Shown in pieces: positions 24,388-35,639 of a DNA stretch of 64,000 nucleotides. The notes under the pieces were generated by a model. It worked only from the letters and a program-made list of their open reading frames with translations. It ran no database searches and had not been told where the DNA came from. A program made the position numbers and the translations under genes. The stretch is from Tubiluchus corallicola. Taxonomy: Eukaryota > Priapulida > Priapulimorpha > Priapulimorphida > Tubiluchidae. Numbering within the stretch: the stretch's first letter is position 1; every line of letters begins with the position of its first letter. The DNA is taken from positions 124,001 to 188,000 of the forward strand of contig JAQGDQ010000049.1 in NCBI GenBank assembly GCA_030141605.1. Direction: 5' to 3'.

Positions 24388-24920
24388 TTGATGGACTTTC
24401 AGATTAGTTGCGTTCCATATATCCGTACCGTGGGATTTTACGGAAAATTAAAAGGTGGCTTGGGTTACATTTTACAAAATTTTAAAAACTTTTTCTCAAA
24501 CAGAATAATTAAAATCTGGAATAAACTCCCTGAGTTAGTCAGCGGAGCCTCCTCGGTCTGTGCTCAGAGTAGCAAACTTTTAAAAAATGTTTAAAAGATG
24601 CAAATCTTAATAATCATTTATCTTTGAACAGGCACCTGTAAGTAGGGTTGGCTCTATGCTTTTTATTTGTAATCTTCTGGCCAGCCATTTTTATCTGTAA
24701 AATTTATATCTGCGCTGTATGTACGTTTTATCCTGGTTTTATATTTTATACTTTCTTGTATATAAATTTTAACGTTTTTTAATAAAGATTATTAAACTAA
24801 TTAAAAGCTTGTCACGAGCATTGCATCTATAATTATATAGATTTACTTGAAACAGTAAATAAATGTTGGGTATAGATTAGATTGATTAGATTAGATTAGA
24901 TTAGATTAGATTAGATTAGA
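24388..24920 (+). mobile_element. 3' end of a CR1/Jockey-type LINE
   Basis: The frame up to 24594 ends with NFFSNRIIKIWNKLPELV followed by a Lys/Leu tail. This is the characteristic W-N-LP C-terminus of CR1/Jockey-type ORF2 proteins. About 280 bp of 3' UTR-like sequence with AATAAAG near 24780 follows, then a short pentanucleotide (GATTA)n tract at 24873-24919 that could be the retrotransposition tail. No reverse transcriptase core is present, so this is a 5'-truncated insertion. Confidence 0.65.
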
Positions 24921-25339
24921 CTTATAACAACGTGTCATGTTGTCGTTGTAACTTTGCCTGATCTATACCCGATATTTATAATATTCTTTTTTCGCAGCGA
25001 CTGAGAAAAATTGCACGTCTGTTTTCTTTAGCAACCAATAAGCAGCTGCAAATTGGCGAAGTGTTGTTAGCTATGAGTCGTCTCATCTTTACAAATCGAA
25101 GTGACAGCTTATACCGGCGGTTAAAAGCCGCGTAATTCAATAACTGAGACCTGCTGAAAGACAAAACTAGAATTAGGATCTGTCCGCTCAATGTCATCGA
25201 ATTTTAGAAGAACTTTTACGACTTTCCTGGGAGCAGGATTTCACCATCATACTGACGTGTTTGAGTTTGTTGACGCTATGAAAACTGAGGCTTTTTGCAG
25301 GTTTGCGTATCTCGAGGTAGATTAACACTGTCTGCGTCG

Positions 25340-25540
25340 CTTTCATTCCTTTTGCTGTCGTCATCGTCATTGTCGTCACTAGCACCATCACCGTCATCGT
25401 CGTCCTTCATTATCGTCATCATCTCCGACATCATGATCATGACCATTGTCACCATCATCATCACCCACGTGATCTTTGTCACCGTCATAATCGTCATCAT
25501 CACCATCATCATAACCAGCAGCAGCAGCTGCATCATAGTT
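25340..25540. repeat. Imperfect GTC/ATC trinucleotide tract
   Basis: Mixed TCATCG, CACCAT and GTCATC words give Met/Thr/Asp-rich and Ser/Ile-rich spurious frames on both strands. Confidence 0.8.
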
Positions 25541-26765
25541 GTATATACGCTTCAAATTTTACATTTTTAGTCTTTTCACGGTAAATCTACCGTATCAAAT
25601 ATTTCATTAATTATACTGTGCCATTTGGTTATTTTCATTCATGAATACCTCACACTGGTATGTAAACAATAACATCTAAACAGTTTTCAATCTTGATTAA
25701 TGCAGTGAATGAAAAACAGCGTCGAAAGTTGAAGTTTTGTTTCCAGTTTGAAGGTTTTTTAGCAGTAGGCCTAATTAGTTTCGTGCAAGGAGAAAAATGC
25801 ATATACCAAATGCGCTGCAACTCAAGAGGCTTGTCAGACGGGTAATCACGTGATGTGTTACAGAAAGAAACTACTGCAAATTAACTCCCTTGTGGACAAT
25901 ATCTACGCAGATTAGACTGAGAGTTAGGCAAAAGTTAAGGGGGGCGCATTGTTTATGATCGTTAACTACCGTCGTTTTAAATTTTAAAGGACTTGGCAAA
26001 GCTAATTTCTTAAAATCTTATTGTGGCAGGAATATTGCAGTTATATATAACAACCCAGGCCAGTCATGGTGTCACCATATACAGATTTGTCATAGATGCG
26101 CCCCTAGTGAATGAAGTTTCTAAAGTGTTGTAACGCTTTACATTCTGGGCTGGTTACTTTTTTCAGTACTTAAGAGTGCGTAAAAGACGTTTATTAAAAG
26201 CTTTAAATGAGAAAAATTCTATAGGGTTGACAATAGAACTGGAAATACCCTCACTAAATTGAGATTTTTATGAATGGAGCAGACGAAGAACGATTTAAAT
26301 TTAGTAGTTGCATCAATTCCATTGCGAATAAATGAGTTAAACAAACATTAAATTAGAGTGAATTTTTATAATGCGCACTCTCCAAGCAGGAATGCAGAAT
26401 TCAGTGACACGGCTTATTTAATGTGCGACGGGACAGTTATCTAATTCATTTATTTATTTAAAGTATCTGTCTCATTATCAAGCCCGCGCAGCAAACCATG
26501 TATCTACCAAAAATGGATATGCACTCAAGCCGCAGAGACTACTCAAACTGAAAGTGGTTACTCGCGTGAAAACAGTTTACCTTCGTGATGCGAAACAATT
26601 TTACTTCGAAGAAAACTATCTTAAAATCTACTATGCGTTACACGTATGCGATTAGCTTTTCTTACTGCCGTAGTACTGGTGAACTCATCAAATACTGCTT
26701 TGTTATCCAGGATGTCATTTAATTACCAAATTGTAAGTTCTGTTGATTAATTTAGACTAAATTAT
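25541..26765. other. Intergenic stretch
   Basis: No recognisable gene or element. Confidence 0.45.
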
Positions 26766-26773
26766 CGTTATCT

Positions 26774-27099
26774 CAGTGGTTCCCAAAGTAGGGGTAAATT
26801 ACCCCCCGGGGGTAATATGGTTTTTGGGGGGGGGGGGGGGTAACGGGTACCCCTCTGAAAATTTTTAAAACTTCGCTCGGAATGCAGGTTCAGTAATTGT
26901 AATTCTTGTTTTGGCAACAATACAACAACAACACCTGGAAATTTATTTATGTCACGAGCAAACGTAAATAATTTTGCTTGCTTGTGGCATATACGTGTGT
27001 TTACTTTTTGAGTTGGAGAAGTAGTACTAGGTGGGGGGTAATGGACACGACCGGGTTTCCCGATTTGGGTAACGGTCCGAGAAAGTTTGGGAACCACTG
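26774..27099. mobile_element. hAT MITE with perfect 8-bp target-site duplication
   Basis: Both ends are CAGTGGTTCCCAAA in inverse orientation (14 of 14 bases). They are flanked on both sides by the identical 8-mer CGTTATCT (26766-26773 and 27100-27107). The termini match the well-known hAT consensus CAGTGGTTC. The 326-bp interior has a G-run at about 26825-26840 and no coding capacity. Confidence 0.92.
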
Positions 27100-27426
27100 C
27101 GTTATCTTGTAAATTAACGCAATAATTTGCTATTTTTGCTTCCAAAATCGATTGGACTATTATTGGAAACATGTCATATTTTTACTTAGCTGCTGTAATT
27201 TTTTTACCTGTTAATCTGTTGATTATTTTTCTATTATTTGCTTCTCTTTATTGTTGAATCACATCTTTATACCGAATAAATTAATTTCAGGTTTAACACG
27301 CCAGGTAAATGCCGGAGTTACATTTTTCCTTTGGATATTTTACTTTGGCGCATCCACATTTACCTTTACAATATTAAATTTTTGAAACGAAACTTGACCA
27401 ACACAATAAACTGAGGAAAAAAATTC

Positions 27427-27500
27427 GGACTGGGCCTGGATTTTAATAAAGACCCTTGGGTTACTAGTCCAGCATCATGACCACTACACAACACAGTCCC
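27427..27500 (-). mobile_element. tRNA-like SINE fragment
   Basis: On the minus strand it reads TGTAGTGGTCATGATGCTGG then ACTAGTAACCCAAGGGTC, as in many tRNA-derived SINE heads, with a degenerate B box. It is decayed. Confidence 0.45.
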
Positions 27501-27948
27501 TTGTGCTCATAGCAAACATTTTTTTTCAATTTCAACAACTCACTAACTCATCTAACATTTCTGAGTGTAATTACTAATCGACTAGATCATTTTTGTAATT
27601 AGTTTAGATCAGGGAACTGATCTGCAGGTAATTAATTAATTACTTCACAGTGCTTTACTGTATTTTCAAAATTAAAACTAAAATGCTGATTTTAAAATTA
27701 TTGGAAAATGATGAAATAAACACACAATTGTTGAATTTGAAGCGAAATGCGTATAGCGCCATCTCCGAAAGAGAAAGTGTAGAATTCCTCTCACCTCGTT
27801 CAGCACAGCTAATTTCATTATTTGCGTAAACGCCATCACTTAAAAACACCCTGTGTGTTAGTAGTGCGTAAAAAGGCATTACTCCGACAAACGATACGCT
27901 TATTTAGCCGCTTTTACCGGATGGTATAGGTTGACTAAGTGACCATCC

Positions 27949-28853
27949 CAGAGCCGATTCTAACATTAGGCAAACTAAGCAGTTGCCTAGGGCACCAAAT
28001 TTTGGAAGTAATCCGCCAATTTTTACGTTTAGGCATAAAATGATAACATACTGTATGTGTACTGTTAAGTGCCCAGCACATTTACTAAACGAAGCGAATT
28101 ACTTGCGTTATTTTCCTGTCAAAATACAAGATTTATCCACGCTAACAGGGAACTGTCTTGCCACATCAAAATACTATTTTTGCTATACCTGGCTTCCTAA
28201 ATTACGTCATTCATTTAGATATTGGTGGATCGTTATTTCCCTGCTTTCGCCCAGTTTATGTTATATACTAGAGCAGCAGAGAACGTAACGACTCCTTCCG
28301 TTAATAAAAAAGTTTCTTGCAATGACATTTATCTAATTTTGGCAGATAAGCCTATAAGAGTCCAAACCTTCAGGAATATTGGAAACGAAAGGTAAAAAAC
28401 CTGGCGAACATTTGACAGTAAGATAATTCGCTAATGAAATATTTGCAACTAGACCAAAGTTATGGTTGCAAAGATGATGAAACTAGCGAAATGGATGTAA
28501 GTGAAAAAGAGGAGTTGCTGTTTCAAAAATTTTCTGATGAAAAGGCTGAGCGAAAATCTAGACAAGAGTATGTACATGAAATTGTGCAGCAGAAATTGAA
28601 GAAATTGTCCACGATGTACGATGGTTCATAAATTCAATTTCAAATAAATTAACACAAAATGTAGATAGGCAGTTAGCTACAGTTAATTAGTACGCTACAG
28701 TACATGTATAAATCCAACACACAAGTAACGTTATACTTTGTTATATCCAATCGAAATTCAAGTTCAAATGGGGACCGTTGAGACGTTGACCCTTGAGAAG
28801 GGGGCGCTAAAATACTTTTTCCTAAGGCGTCAAATTAACTAGAGCCGGCCGTG
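27949..28853. mobile_element. hAT-type element, copy A, perfect 8-bp TSD
   Basis: GACCATCC is duplicated exactly at 27941-27948 and 28854-28861. The ends are CAGAGCCGATTCTAA and the imperfect inverse of CACGGCCGGCTCTAG (10 of 15). The 905-bp interior holds a 65-codon frame at 28434-28631 with ELLFQKFSDEKAERKSRQEY, predicted to be a charged helix. A second related copy starts at 29941. There is no transposase domain, so it is non-autonomous or a deletion derivative. Confidence 0.85.
28434..28631 (+). pseudogene. Short charged ORF inside hAT copy A
   Basis: A 65-codon frame rich in Glu, Lys and Asp. The core LLFQKFSDEKAERKS is echoed in copy B as LMFQKISDEKAERKC at about 30282-30325. The conservation shows common origin; it does not prove translation. 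It could be a relic of an accessory or captured host exon. Confidence 0.35.
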
Positions 28854-29374
28854 GACCATCCAACTGCTAAACGTCAATATTGATGCATTTACTAAATAAA
28901 TTTACTTTGATAAATTTAATAACATTATTATTTATGGAAAAATGATAAATCGTTCCGGGATTTAGACAGCTATATATCAGAATGCCGTGCCTCAAGGTTA
29001 TTTTTCTTAGCCAATTTCGGTAAATGGGTAGCAAATTTGACAGAATTTGAAGCAAAATATCAAGTTGAACTTTGGTGGTGCGTTTGCTTATATCATGACA
29101 GACGTAAATGTTCGTGAATCTGAATGCAGTTTACATTTCATAATAATGATGATGGTGCAACGTGTGTTTCTAAACAAAAACTCTAAAGTAGAGAAATACA
29201 AAAATAGTCCGGAATGCGAAACATTGATTGCTTGTTTATTCTGCCCTAATTACTGCCCTACGTAGCTATGTCATTTAGAACGCAGAATCTGTTTTTTCGT
29301 AAAAAAAATAAAATACCGATTAACTCTATCATTACGCCACAGTGTTAAACAACCTGATTAAATACTTATTACGT

Positions 29375-29452
29375 GAACAGCAACAACAAAACAACAACAA
29401 CAATACCAACAACAACAACAACAATACCAACAGCAGCAGCAACACCAACACG
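29375..29452. repeat. (CAA)n / (CAG)n trinucleotide tract
   Basis: Imperfect CAA units with CCAA and CAG interruptions. Confidence 0.85.
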
Positions 29453-29940
29453 GCGATACAAACCTGTTTATAGAGTTACTTCGCAAGCAAGGAACTCAAA
29501 GATCACAAAGTACCATTTAATTTCATTTTCACAAAATTGAAATAATGTTAATTAAGTCAACAGGAAAAAATATAGGGAAAAACTGTTAAATTGCTGTTTA
29601 ATGACTTTGCTGCAGATTTTTGCTCGTCACATCGAACATGTCAGTCTATGGTCACATCTTAATTCTTAAAGATTTTCTTGCGCAAGACGCGCTCTCGAAC
29701 TTGTTGAGCATTCTAATTACGCGTTAACTCAACGCAAACCTAATCGAATTACAAATTCTAGTGTAAACTGATTTCGATTACCTTGCTAACCAACTGACAA
29801 AATGAAGCTGCTTGTGAAAATAATTGCTAGTATAAGCAATTTATCTAACCAGTTGCAATACATACACATACAGGTTGTAAACTCGTCGCCATTACTTAAC
29901 AAAGTTAAACTTAATGATGCTATTTATTACTTACTGAAGT

Positions 29941-30410
29941 CAGGACGGGCTCTAACACGAGTTGCCTAGGCCGCCAAATTCTGGAAGTAGGTCTTTAATT
30001 TTTAAATTTAGCATAAGTAATAACGTAATGTATATGTGACTGCTCAAGTGCACAATACTTTAATTAATGAAAACGAACTGCATTCGTTATTTTCCGGTCA
30101 AAATGTATGACTCGTCGATGCTAGCAAAGTATCTTCCTACAGCAAACATTTGTATTTTTTGTTTTATCTCGTTTATTAAGATTATATCAATTCACTCAGA
30201 CCACCGCTACCCTTCTTTACTCTGCTTTAACCTACTGTATGCACAAACTATCAGATCTAATGGTTTATACGTGAAAAAAGAGCTAATGTTTCAAAAAATT
30301 TCTGATGAAAAGGCTGAGAGAAAATGTGGCCAGTGTAGGAGAAACTGCAGATTTCATGATTGCTCTTGAAAACCCAGGACAAACAGTGTTGTCATAAGTT
30401 CAGTTTCAAA
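29941..30410. mobile_element. hAT-type element, copy B (right end unresolved)
   Basis: Starts CAGGACGGGCTCTAAC and is collinear with copy A: GTTGCCTAGG...CCAAATT..TGGAAGTA, then ATTCGTTATTTTCCGGTCAAAAT, and later TTTCTGATGAAAAGGCTGAG. It is shorter than copy A, and similarity fades after about 30410. A matching right end and target-site duplication were not found. Confidence 0.65.
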
Positions 30411-30793
30411 TTTAACAAGCTGTATGGTTTAGGCCAAGATATTTTACACCCCAGATATAAAATAGGCTAGGCCAGAATATATCCCTCTGTTCCAGAATAT
30501 ACGCCTCTGGTCCATAATGTAATACGTTAGTCTTTTTCTGCGCATTAAGATTTTAACAATAACGGTTTCCTTATTCAAAAGAAATTCATGATTGCGTCGG
30601 ACATCAAAGAATCTCATGATTCGTACACGGATTTTCGTGATCTCTTTCCTCATGAACTAAGATATAATGTTAATATGATTAAAAGTTTCCTTAATTAAAT
30701 AAAAAATCAATCTGCCCAGAACATTCGCGCACATTTTACATAAGTGCAGTGTATATAGTGTAGAAACACATGTGCAGATACAAAATCCTGTGA

Positions 30794-31027
30794 GCACTTT
30801 TTGAAGAAAGCATTTCGGCTGTTGATGTCTTAGAAACAGCCTTAACTCAAGTTAGCTGCAAGAAAAATCAAGGTGGCAAGCCAAAATATTATTACAATCG
30901 AAATGACTCGGAAAATTCAAATTGGCCGCAAGACGATCCTTGGGCGCACCTTCATTCTTTTTATCATATTTTTAAAGATGCAGTTACAAGGCTAAGCCAG
31001 AATGACCTTGTTTCAAGTTTCTTGTAG
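30794..31027 (+). CDS. Possible orphan coding fragment
   Basis: A 77-codon open frame without an ATG, ending at TAG 31025-31027. It reads KPKYYYNRNDSENSNWPQDD then PWAHLHSFYHIFKDAVTRL. The even mix with Trp, Pro, Asp and His looks more protein-like than other frames nearby. No family recognised. It could be an exon, a transposon relic or chance; frames of this length occur by chance in 64 kb. Confidence 0.2.
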   Translation, partial: ALFEESISAVDVLETALTQVSCKKNQGGKPKYYYNRNDSENSNWPQDDPWAHLHSFYHIFKDAVTRLSQNDLVSSFL

Positions 31028-31460
31028 AATCTTATCGATTATTTTGATTCTTGTAATAACGCAAATGTCTCGGCGAGTCGCAGCTTCCTAAATTTAGTTA
31101 ATTATGCAATGACGCAAGAAGACATCTTGGTTGATTTGGTTACTTTTCACAACGTGACTGTCACGTGACTACAACATTTTTATTTACAGTGATGCACGCT
31201 GAAAACTTGAATTACTTGCTGATTTTGCTTTTCAATTGTGAATAAAACCGACCTTTTCTGCACTGCTCGTTAGTTCGTAAACACAGGTAGCTTTGAGTTT
31301 CAAACTATTAATGGTATTTATTACTATCTAAATAGATTGTACTTAGATTAAGTGTTTCATATTGTTTTAAGATATAATTATAAGGATTTAAACTTAGACT
31401 ACGGTGAAATTAATATTAAGACAATCTTGCTTAAAGCACGAACCGTGCATGATGACCGGA

Positions 31461-32130
31461 GTAATCTAAATAGCTAGAAGAGTTGTAATTATCCAGCAAG
31501 ATAAAATTTAACTTAATCTTAATCCAATTAATTAATAATAAATAAACCTAAGCTTAATTATGAAGGCAATGACAATGAGAAAAAATAGCTTAGCCGCCAT
31601 ATTGAATCAGTTTTGGCTACAATTGATGGCTCTTAGAACCGTGACGTCACAGTAAAAACAATGGCGTTGAACTAACTCTTGGCGATGTGAATACTATCAG
31701 TTCAACTTGTTGTTCGTCTGCTTTAGCAGTTCTGAACAAGCAGAACTACTCTTGGCTTCATTCAGGCTAAACACAATGGCTTTATCCGCCACTTCACATT
31801 CAATAGTTCTATTGCACTTGAGGGAATTTACCCTCTAAATTGTGTTGCCAGTAATGACTGGCCTTATCAACAAATTGACCAATCCTCGGCGAAAATAAAA
31901 GCCGAGATGTAGCGAGGGTCGAATCTCTTGGCGCTGGTGACAATGAATGAGTGAACCAGTAACAGTGTTTCAACTTCCGAGGTCCCGGGAGTTTCCGAAA
32001 GAGTTGAATCTTCTAAATAACTAGAGCAGTTGAGGTTACCTAGCAAAATAAAATTAAGGTTAATCTTAGTCCAGTTATGAAAACAATAACAAGAACGAAT
32101 TCGTTTAGCCGCTATATTAAATCAGCTTTA
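31461..32130. repeat. Pair of diverged direct repeats
   Basis: 31461-31614 and 32007-32130 are similar in the same orientation. Shared words are CTAAATA.CTAGA.., CAGCAAGATAAAAT versus TAGCAAAATAAAAT, TTAATCTTA.TCCA, and TTTAGCCGC.ATATT.AATCAG. They lie about 550 bp apart. A segmental duplication or decayed LTR-like pair is possible; no LTR hallmarks were seen. Confidence 0.5.
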
Positions 32131-33346
32131 TTTACCGTTTATTCGTGTACGATTTTGTCCATACAATACAGTCACGCTAGAGATTAGTTCAAAAAAGAAC
32201 GCAACGTGAGCGCACACGGACAGCATACAAAACACAAAAATGGATACAACAGTTACAAAACGAACAGGCTTGCAACTAAAATTTAAGGCATGAAAAGTTT
32301 ACATAACCTGCACTAGCAAAAAGAACTGAGGACCTAATTTTGACCGTGCAATTTCGATTCTCCAAACATCTAAAAAAGATTGAAATTACTTTAAATTAAT
32401 GTAAATGACTTTATCTGAGGTTATTTACACTAACTTGACAAAAACGTAAGAACTATGCAGAAGCTTTTAGCCTATTATTGGATCCGAAAAGCTTAGTCAT
32501 ATTGTTGGTGTTACTGTTACATTTATCTTTGAAAGCTATCACAAGCCACAGTTTTTAAGGCTTCAGGTTGAAATTTTCCGCGAAGACACTGTGGTCCATC
32601 GCGCACAACTTTTCACTTTCCAAATACAGCCCTTTAGTACGACCGCTAAATTTATGACGCTCATTAAATGGCTCTGCCCTATACATTGTTTTGGTTTCTT
32701 TCATTCTAATGCATAAATAGATCTGCCCCAACATTGCGTACGTTTTTTTTTCTAAATTTTACGAAATAACGTGGTCCGTGGAAACAACAAACGCTTCCTA
32801 TAATTTTCTTTTGGAAACCATTACCTTTTCAAGAAAATGAGCAAGTAGAACGTGCCGGATCCAAGCACATCAGTGCTGCCATTCTAGTTTTTTAATTTGC
32901 AAAATTTAAAACCACGATTACTCTACATTTTGCAATTTTTAATGTGCTAGTACAGTATATTTTGTGTTTAAGTTTCTCCATTTTGCGCTGTTCCACAAGC
33001 ACCCATCCTATATTTTACCCGTAAACAATGTTTTATTACAAATTGCCTTTTTATTCAAACACATGGTTCATTTAAAGAAGCAAAGATCCTATTTATTATG
33101 TCAAAGGACAGTAGAAGGTCATGCGATGCATTATTTATTCGCTTTTGGTAAGTTTGGCACGTGTAATTTTCGAAACATGAAATTCGTTACAGCTCATTTT
33201 TTACTGTTTTCACCGCATTAAAATATAAGAGTTTTAAGAGCTTCACTGCAGTTTTTGAAAGAGAATTACACTAAACGTCTTGTGAGCAGAGCATTAACTC
33301 CAGCTTACATGAGAAGAGACTTTCAAATGGCATAATGGCATGCTCC
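32131..33346. other. Intergenic stretch
   Basis: No recognisable gene. The frame at 32964-33221 has no known domain. Confidence 0.4.
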
Positions 33347-34062
33347 GACTTGAGAGTTCTCTCGCAAGTTATTCAACAAGTTCTCTGAGTGTGAATGACT
33401 TTGCAAGTCCACTTGCAACTTAACTTGCGCAATAAATTGCAAAGCTGTTCACGCTTGCGAATTTATTCTCAGAGAGAATATGTGCAATAACTTGCAAAGC
33501 CGTTCACGCTTGCGAATTTATTCTCAGAGAGAACATGCGTAGTAACTTGCAAAGCCGTCCACGATTGCGAGTTTACTCTCAGAGAGAACATGCGTAGTAA
33601 CTTGCAAAGCCGTCCACGCTTGCGAGTTTACTCTCAGAGAGAACATGCGTAGTAACTTGTAAAGCCGTTCACGCTTGAGAGTTTACTCTCAGAGAGAACA
33701 TGCGTAGTAACTTGCAAAGCCGTCCACGCTTGCGAGTTTACTCTCAGAGAGAACATGCGTAGTAACTTGCAAAGCCGTCCACGCTTGCGAGTTTACTCTC
33801 AGAGAGAACATGCGTAGTAACTTGCAAAGCCGTCCACGCTTGCGAGTTTACTCTCAGAGAGAACATGCGTAGTAACTTGCAAAGCCGTCCACGCTTGCGA
33901 GTTTACTCTCAGAGAGAACATGCGTAGTAACTTGTAAAGCCGTTCACGCTTGAGAGTTTACTCTCAGAGAGAACATGCGTAGTAACTTGCAAAGCCGTCC
34001 ACGCTTGCGAGTTTACTCTCAGAGAGAACTTGCGCAATAACTTGAGAGAGAAATCTCAAGTC
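33347..34062. repeat. 55-bp tandem array between inverted termini
   Basis: Eleven consecutive 55-bp units run from 33431 to 34035 (unit starts 33431, 33486, 33541 and every 55 up to 33981). The unit core is CTTGCAAAGCCGTCCACGCT plus a CTCTCAGAGAG palindrome. The two outermost left units and the last one are more diverged. Flanking segments 33347-33385 and about 34020-34062 are inverted copies of each other (GACTTGAGA.TTCTCTC.CAAGTTATT). It therefore resembles a MITE whose interior has expanded as a satellite. Confidence 0.9.
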
Positions 34063-34069
34063 TGGAAAT

Positions 34070-34860
34070 AAAACACTGAAAGGGAAAATTTTGTGGTTTT
34101 AGTTGATTTACGTGTAAAATTTACATGATTTACCTCGGAAACTTTAATTTCACTATTTTTCGCTGTTGCACTCTTTCAGCCATACTACGCTTAAATGAGC
34201 AACAGCAACACATCTCGAAAGGCGCTACACCAAAATGGCTTTCTATCTAAGCAGGATAAATCCCACAATCCCACTTATGACGTCACATTTAGTTTTACTT
34301 TATTCATTTATTTCACCAACACGTGACATAATTATAAACAAGGAAATAAAGCTTATACTGCAAAATACAGCAATAAAATAGTTTTACAATATCCTGTCAA
34401 CAATAGTTGAATAGTTATACAGACAACAATAAAATATCCGATGAAAAAATTACTTTAGTTTATTCTGTCATTCGTCATAATAACAATAATTATGTAACGT
34501 GTTACAGAGCCCTCAAAAGTCAAAGCAGACAAAAGCTTATACGAGAGACTCATTGACTGTGAAGCAAAGATTAGTTAGTAAAAAGAGATGAGGATGAACT
34601 TGCCATGTCAGCGAAGGGATTATAGAAAAGAGCGATAAGAAAGAAAACAATATGTGATTTAACAATGATAATCCATGTTAATTATAATTAGGATTACGTC
34701 ACTTATATAACCTCGTGAAATAATGCGTAAGTCCTGTAATAATTTAAAAATTTTAAAATGTGAACTTAAAAATCTTCCCAGCTTTTGTGTTTCATAGTAA
34801 ATGCTGTACGGCACCACCATTCTTCAAATTTTGCTTTGGCAACACATGCGAATTTTCTCG
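34070..34860. other. Intergenic stretch
   Basis: No gene seen. Confidence 0.4.
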
Positions 34861-34871
34861 TATTTGTGTAT

Positions 34872-34952
34872 AGTATATATTGTTTATATGTATATTGTAT
34901 ATATATATATTAGTGTAACTATATATATATATAATTATATATATATATATGT
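34872..34952. repeat. (TA)n-rich tract
   Basis: Interrupted TA runs lead directly into the 76-bp palindrome. Confidence 0.9.
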
Positions 34953-35028
34953 AATTAGTGATTACACTGCAAAGATTAGTGTAACTATATATATAGTTAC
35001 ACTAATCTTTGCAGTGTAATCACTAATT
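34953..35028. repeat. 76-bp perfect palindrome, no spacer
   Basis: Arms 34953-34990 and 34991-35028 are exact inverse complements (38 bp each). They contain GTGATTACACTGCAAAG and end at a central TATATATATA. Confidence 0.97.
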
Positions 35029-35585
35029 TTTATAGCGTTTTTTTATGTTTTATACCTGCTATGTAATTCTAACTTCGTTGTCGAATAAATGTGATTATAC
35101 GAGTATGACAAAATAAAAAACACTACAAAAATTATTTACAATAAAAATGTGCACAAACAAATAAAGAAAATAAAAGAAACGTCTAGAGAAGAGGCCGTTA
35201 AAAATCATATATTAATTAAAACATTTTTCATTAATAATGCAGTCGACATCGTGTGACTCAAGCACATCACAGTCTGGAATATTTCTTTTAAAACACTACT
35301 TTTAATATCAACATGAATTTAAACTACTTATTTAAAATTTCAGTACGTAGAGACGTCAAATTATGAGTCACGTATCTTATTTCTGAGCATAAGGTTTCAG
35401 TAACGTTGTTACAAAAAGTCGAGAACGGGTTACAAATAGCAGTGAAAGGCACGTGACTAATCACTGGCACATGATGATTTGAAGCACTTTACACAAGCGT
35501 GCTGAATCTTAATTTAAATCTTATTTCTGAAGGTAAGCATTCAGAAAGTAGAGTAATGATATTATAATGTGTTCTAGAAGAAAAC

Positions 35586-35587
<2 letters not shown>

Positions 35588-35635
<48 letters not shown>
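35588..35635. repeat. (TA)n microsatellite
   Basis: A pure TA tract. Confidence 0.95.
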
Positions 35636-35638
<3 letters not shown>

Positions 35639-35639
35639 G

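Noticed and set aside
33431-34035. Regular repeat array as a CRISPR
   Set aside because: Units are contiguous with no unique spacers, and the genome is animal; it is a 55-bp satellite.
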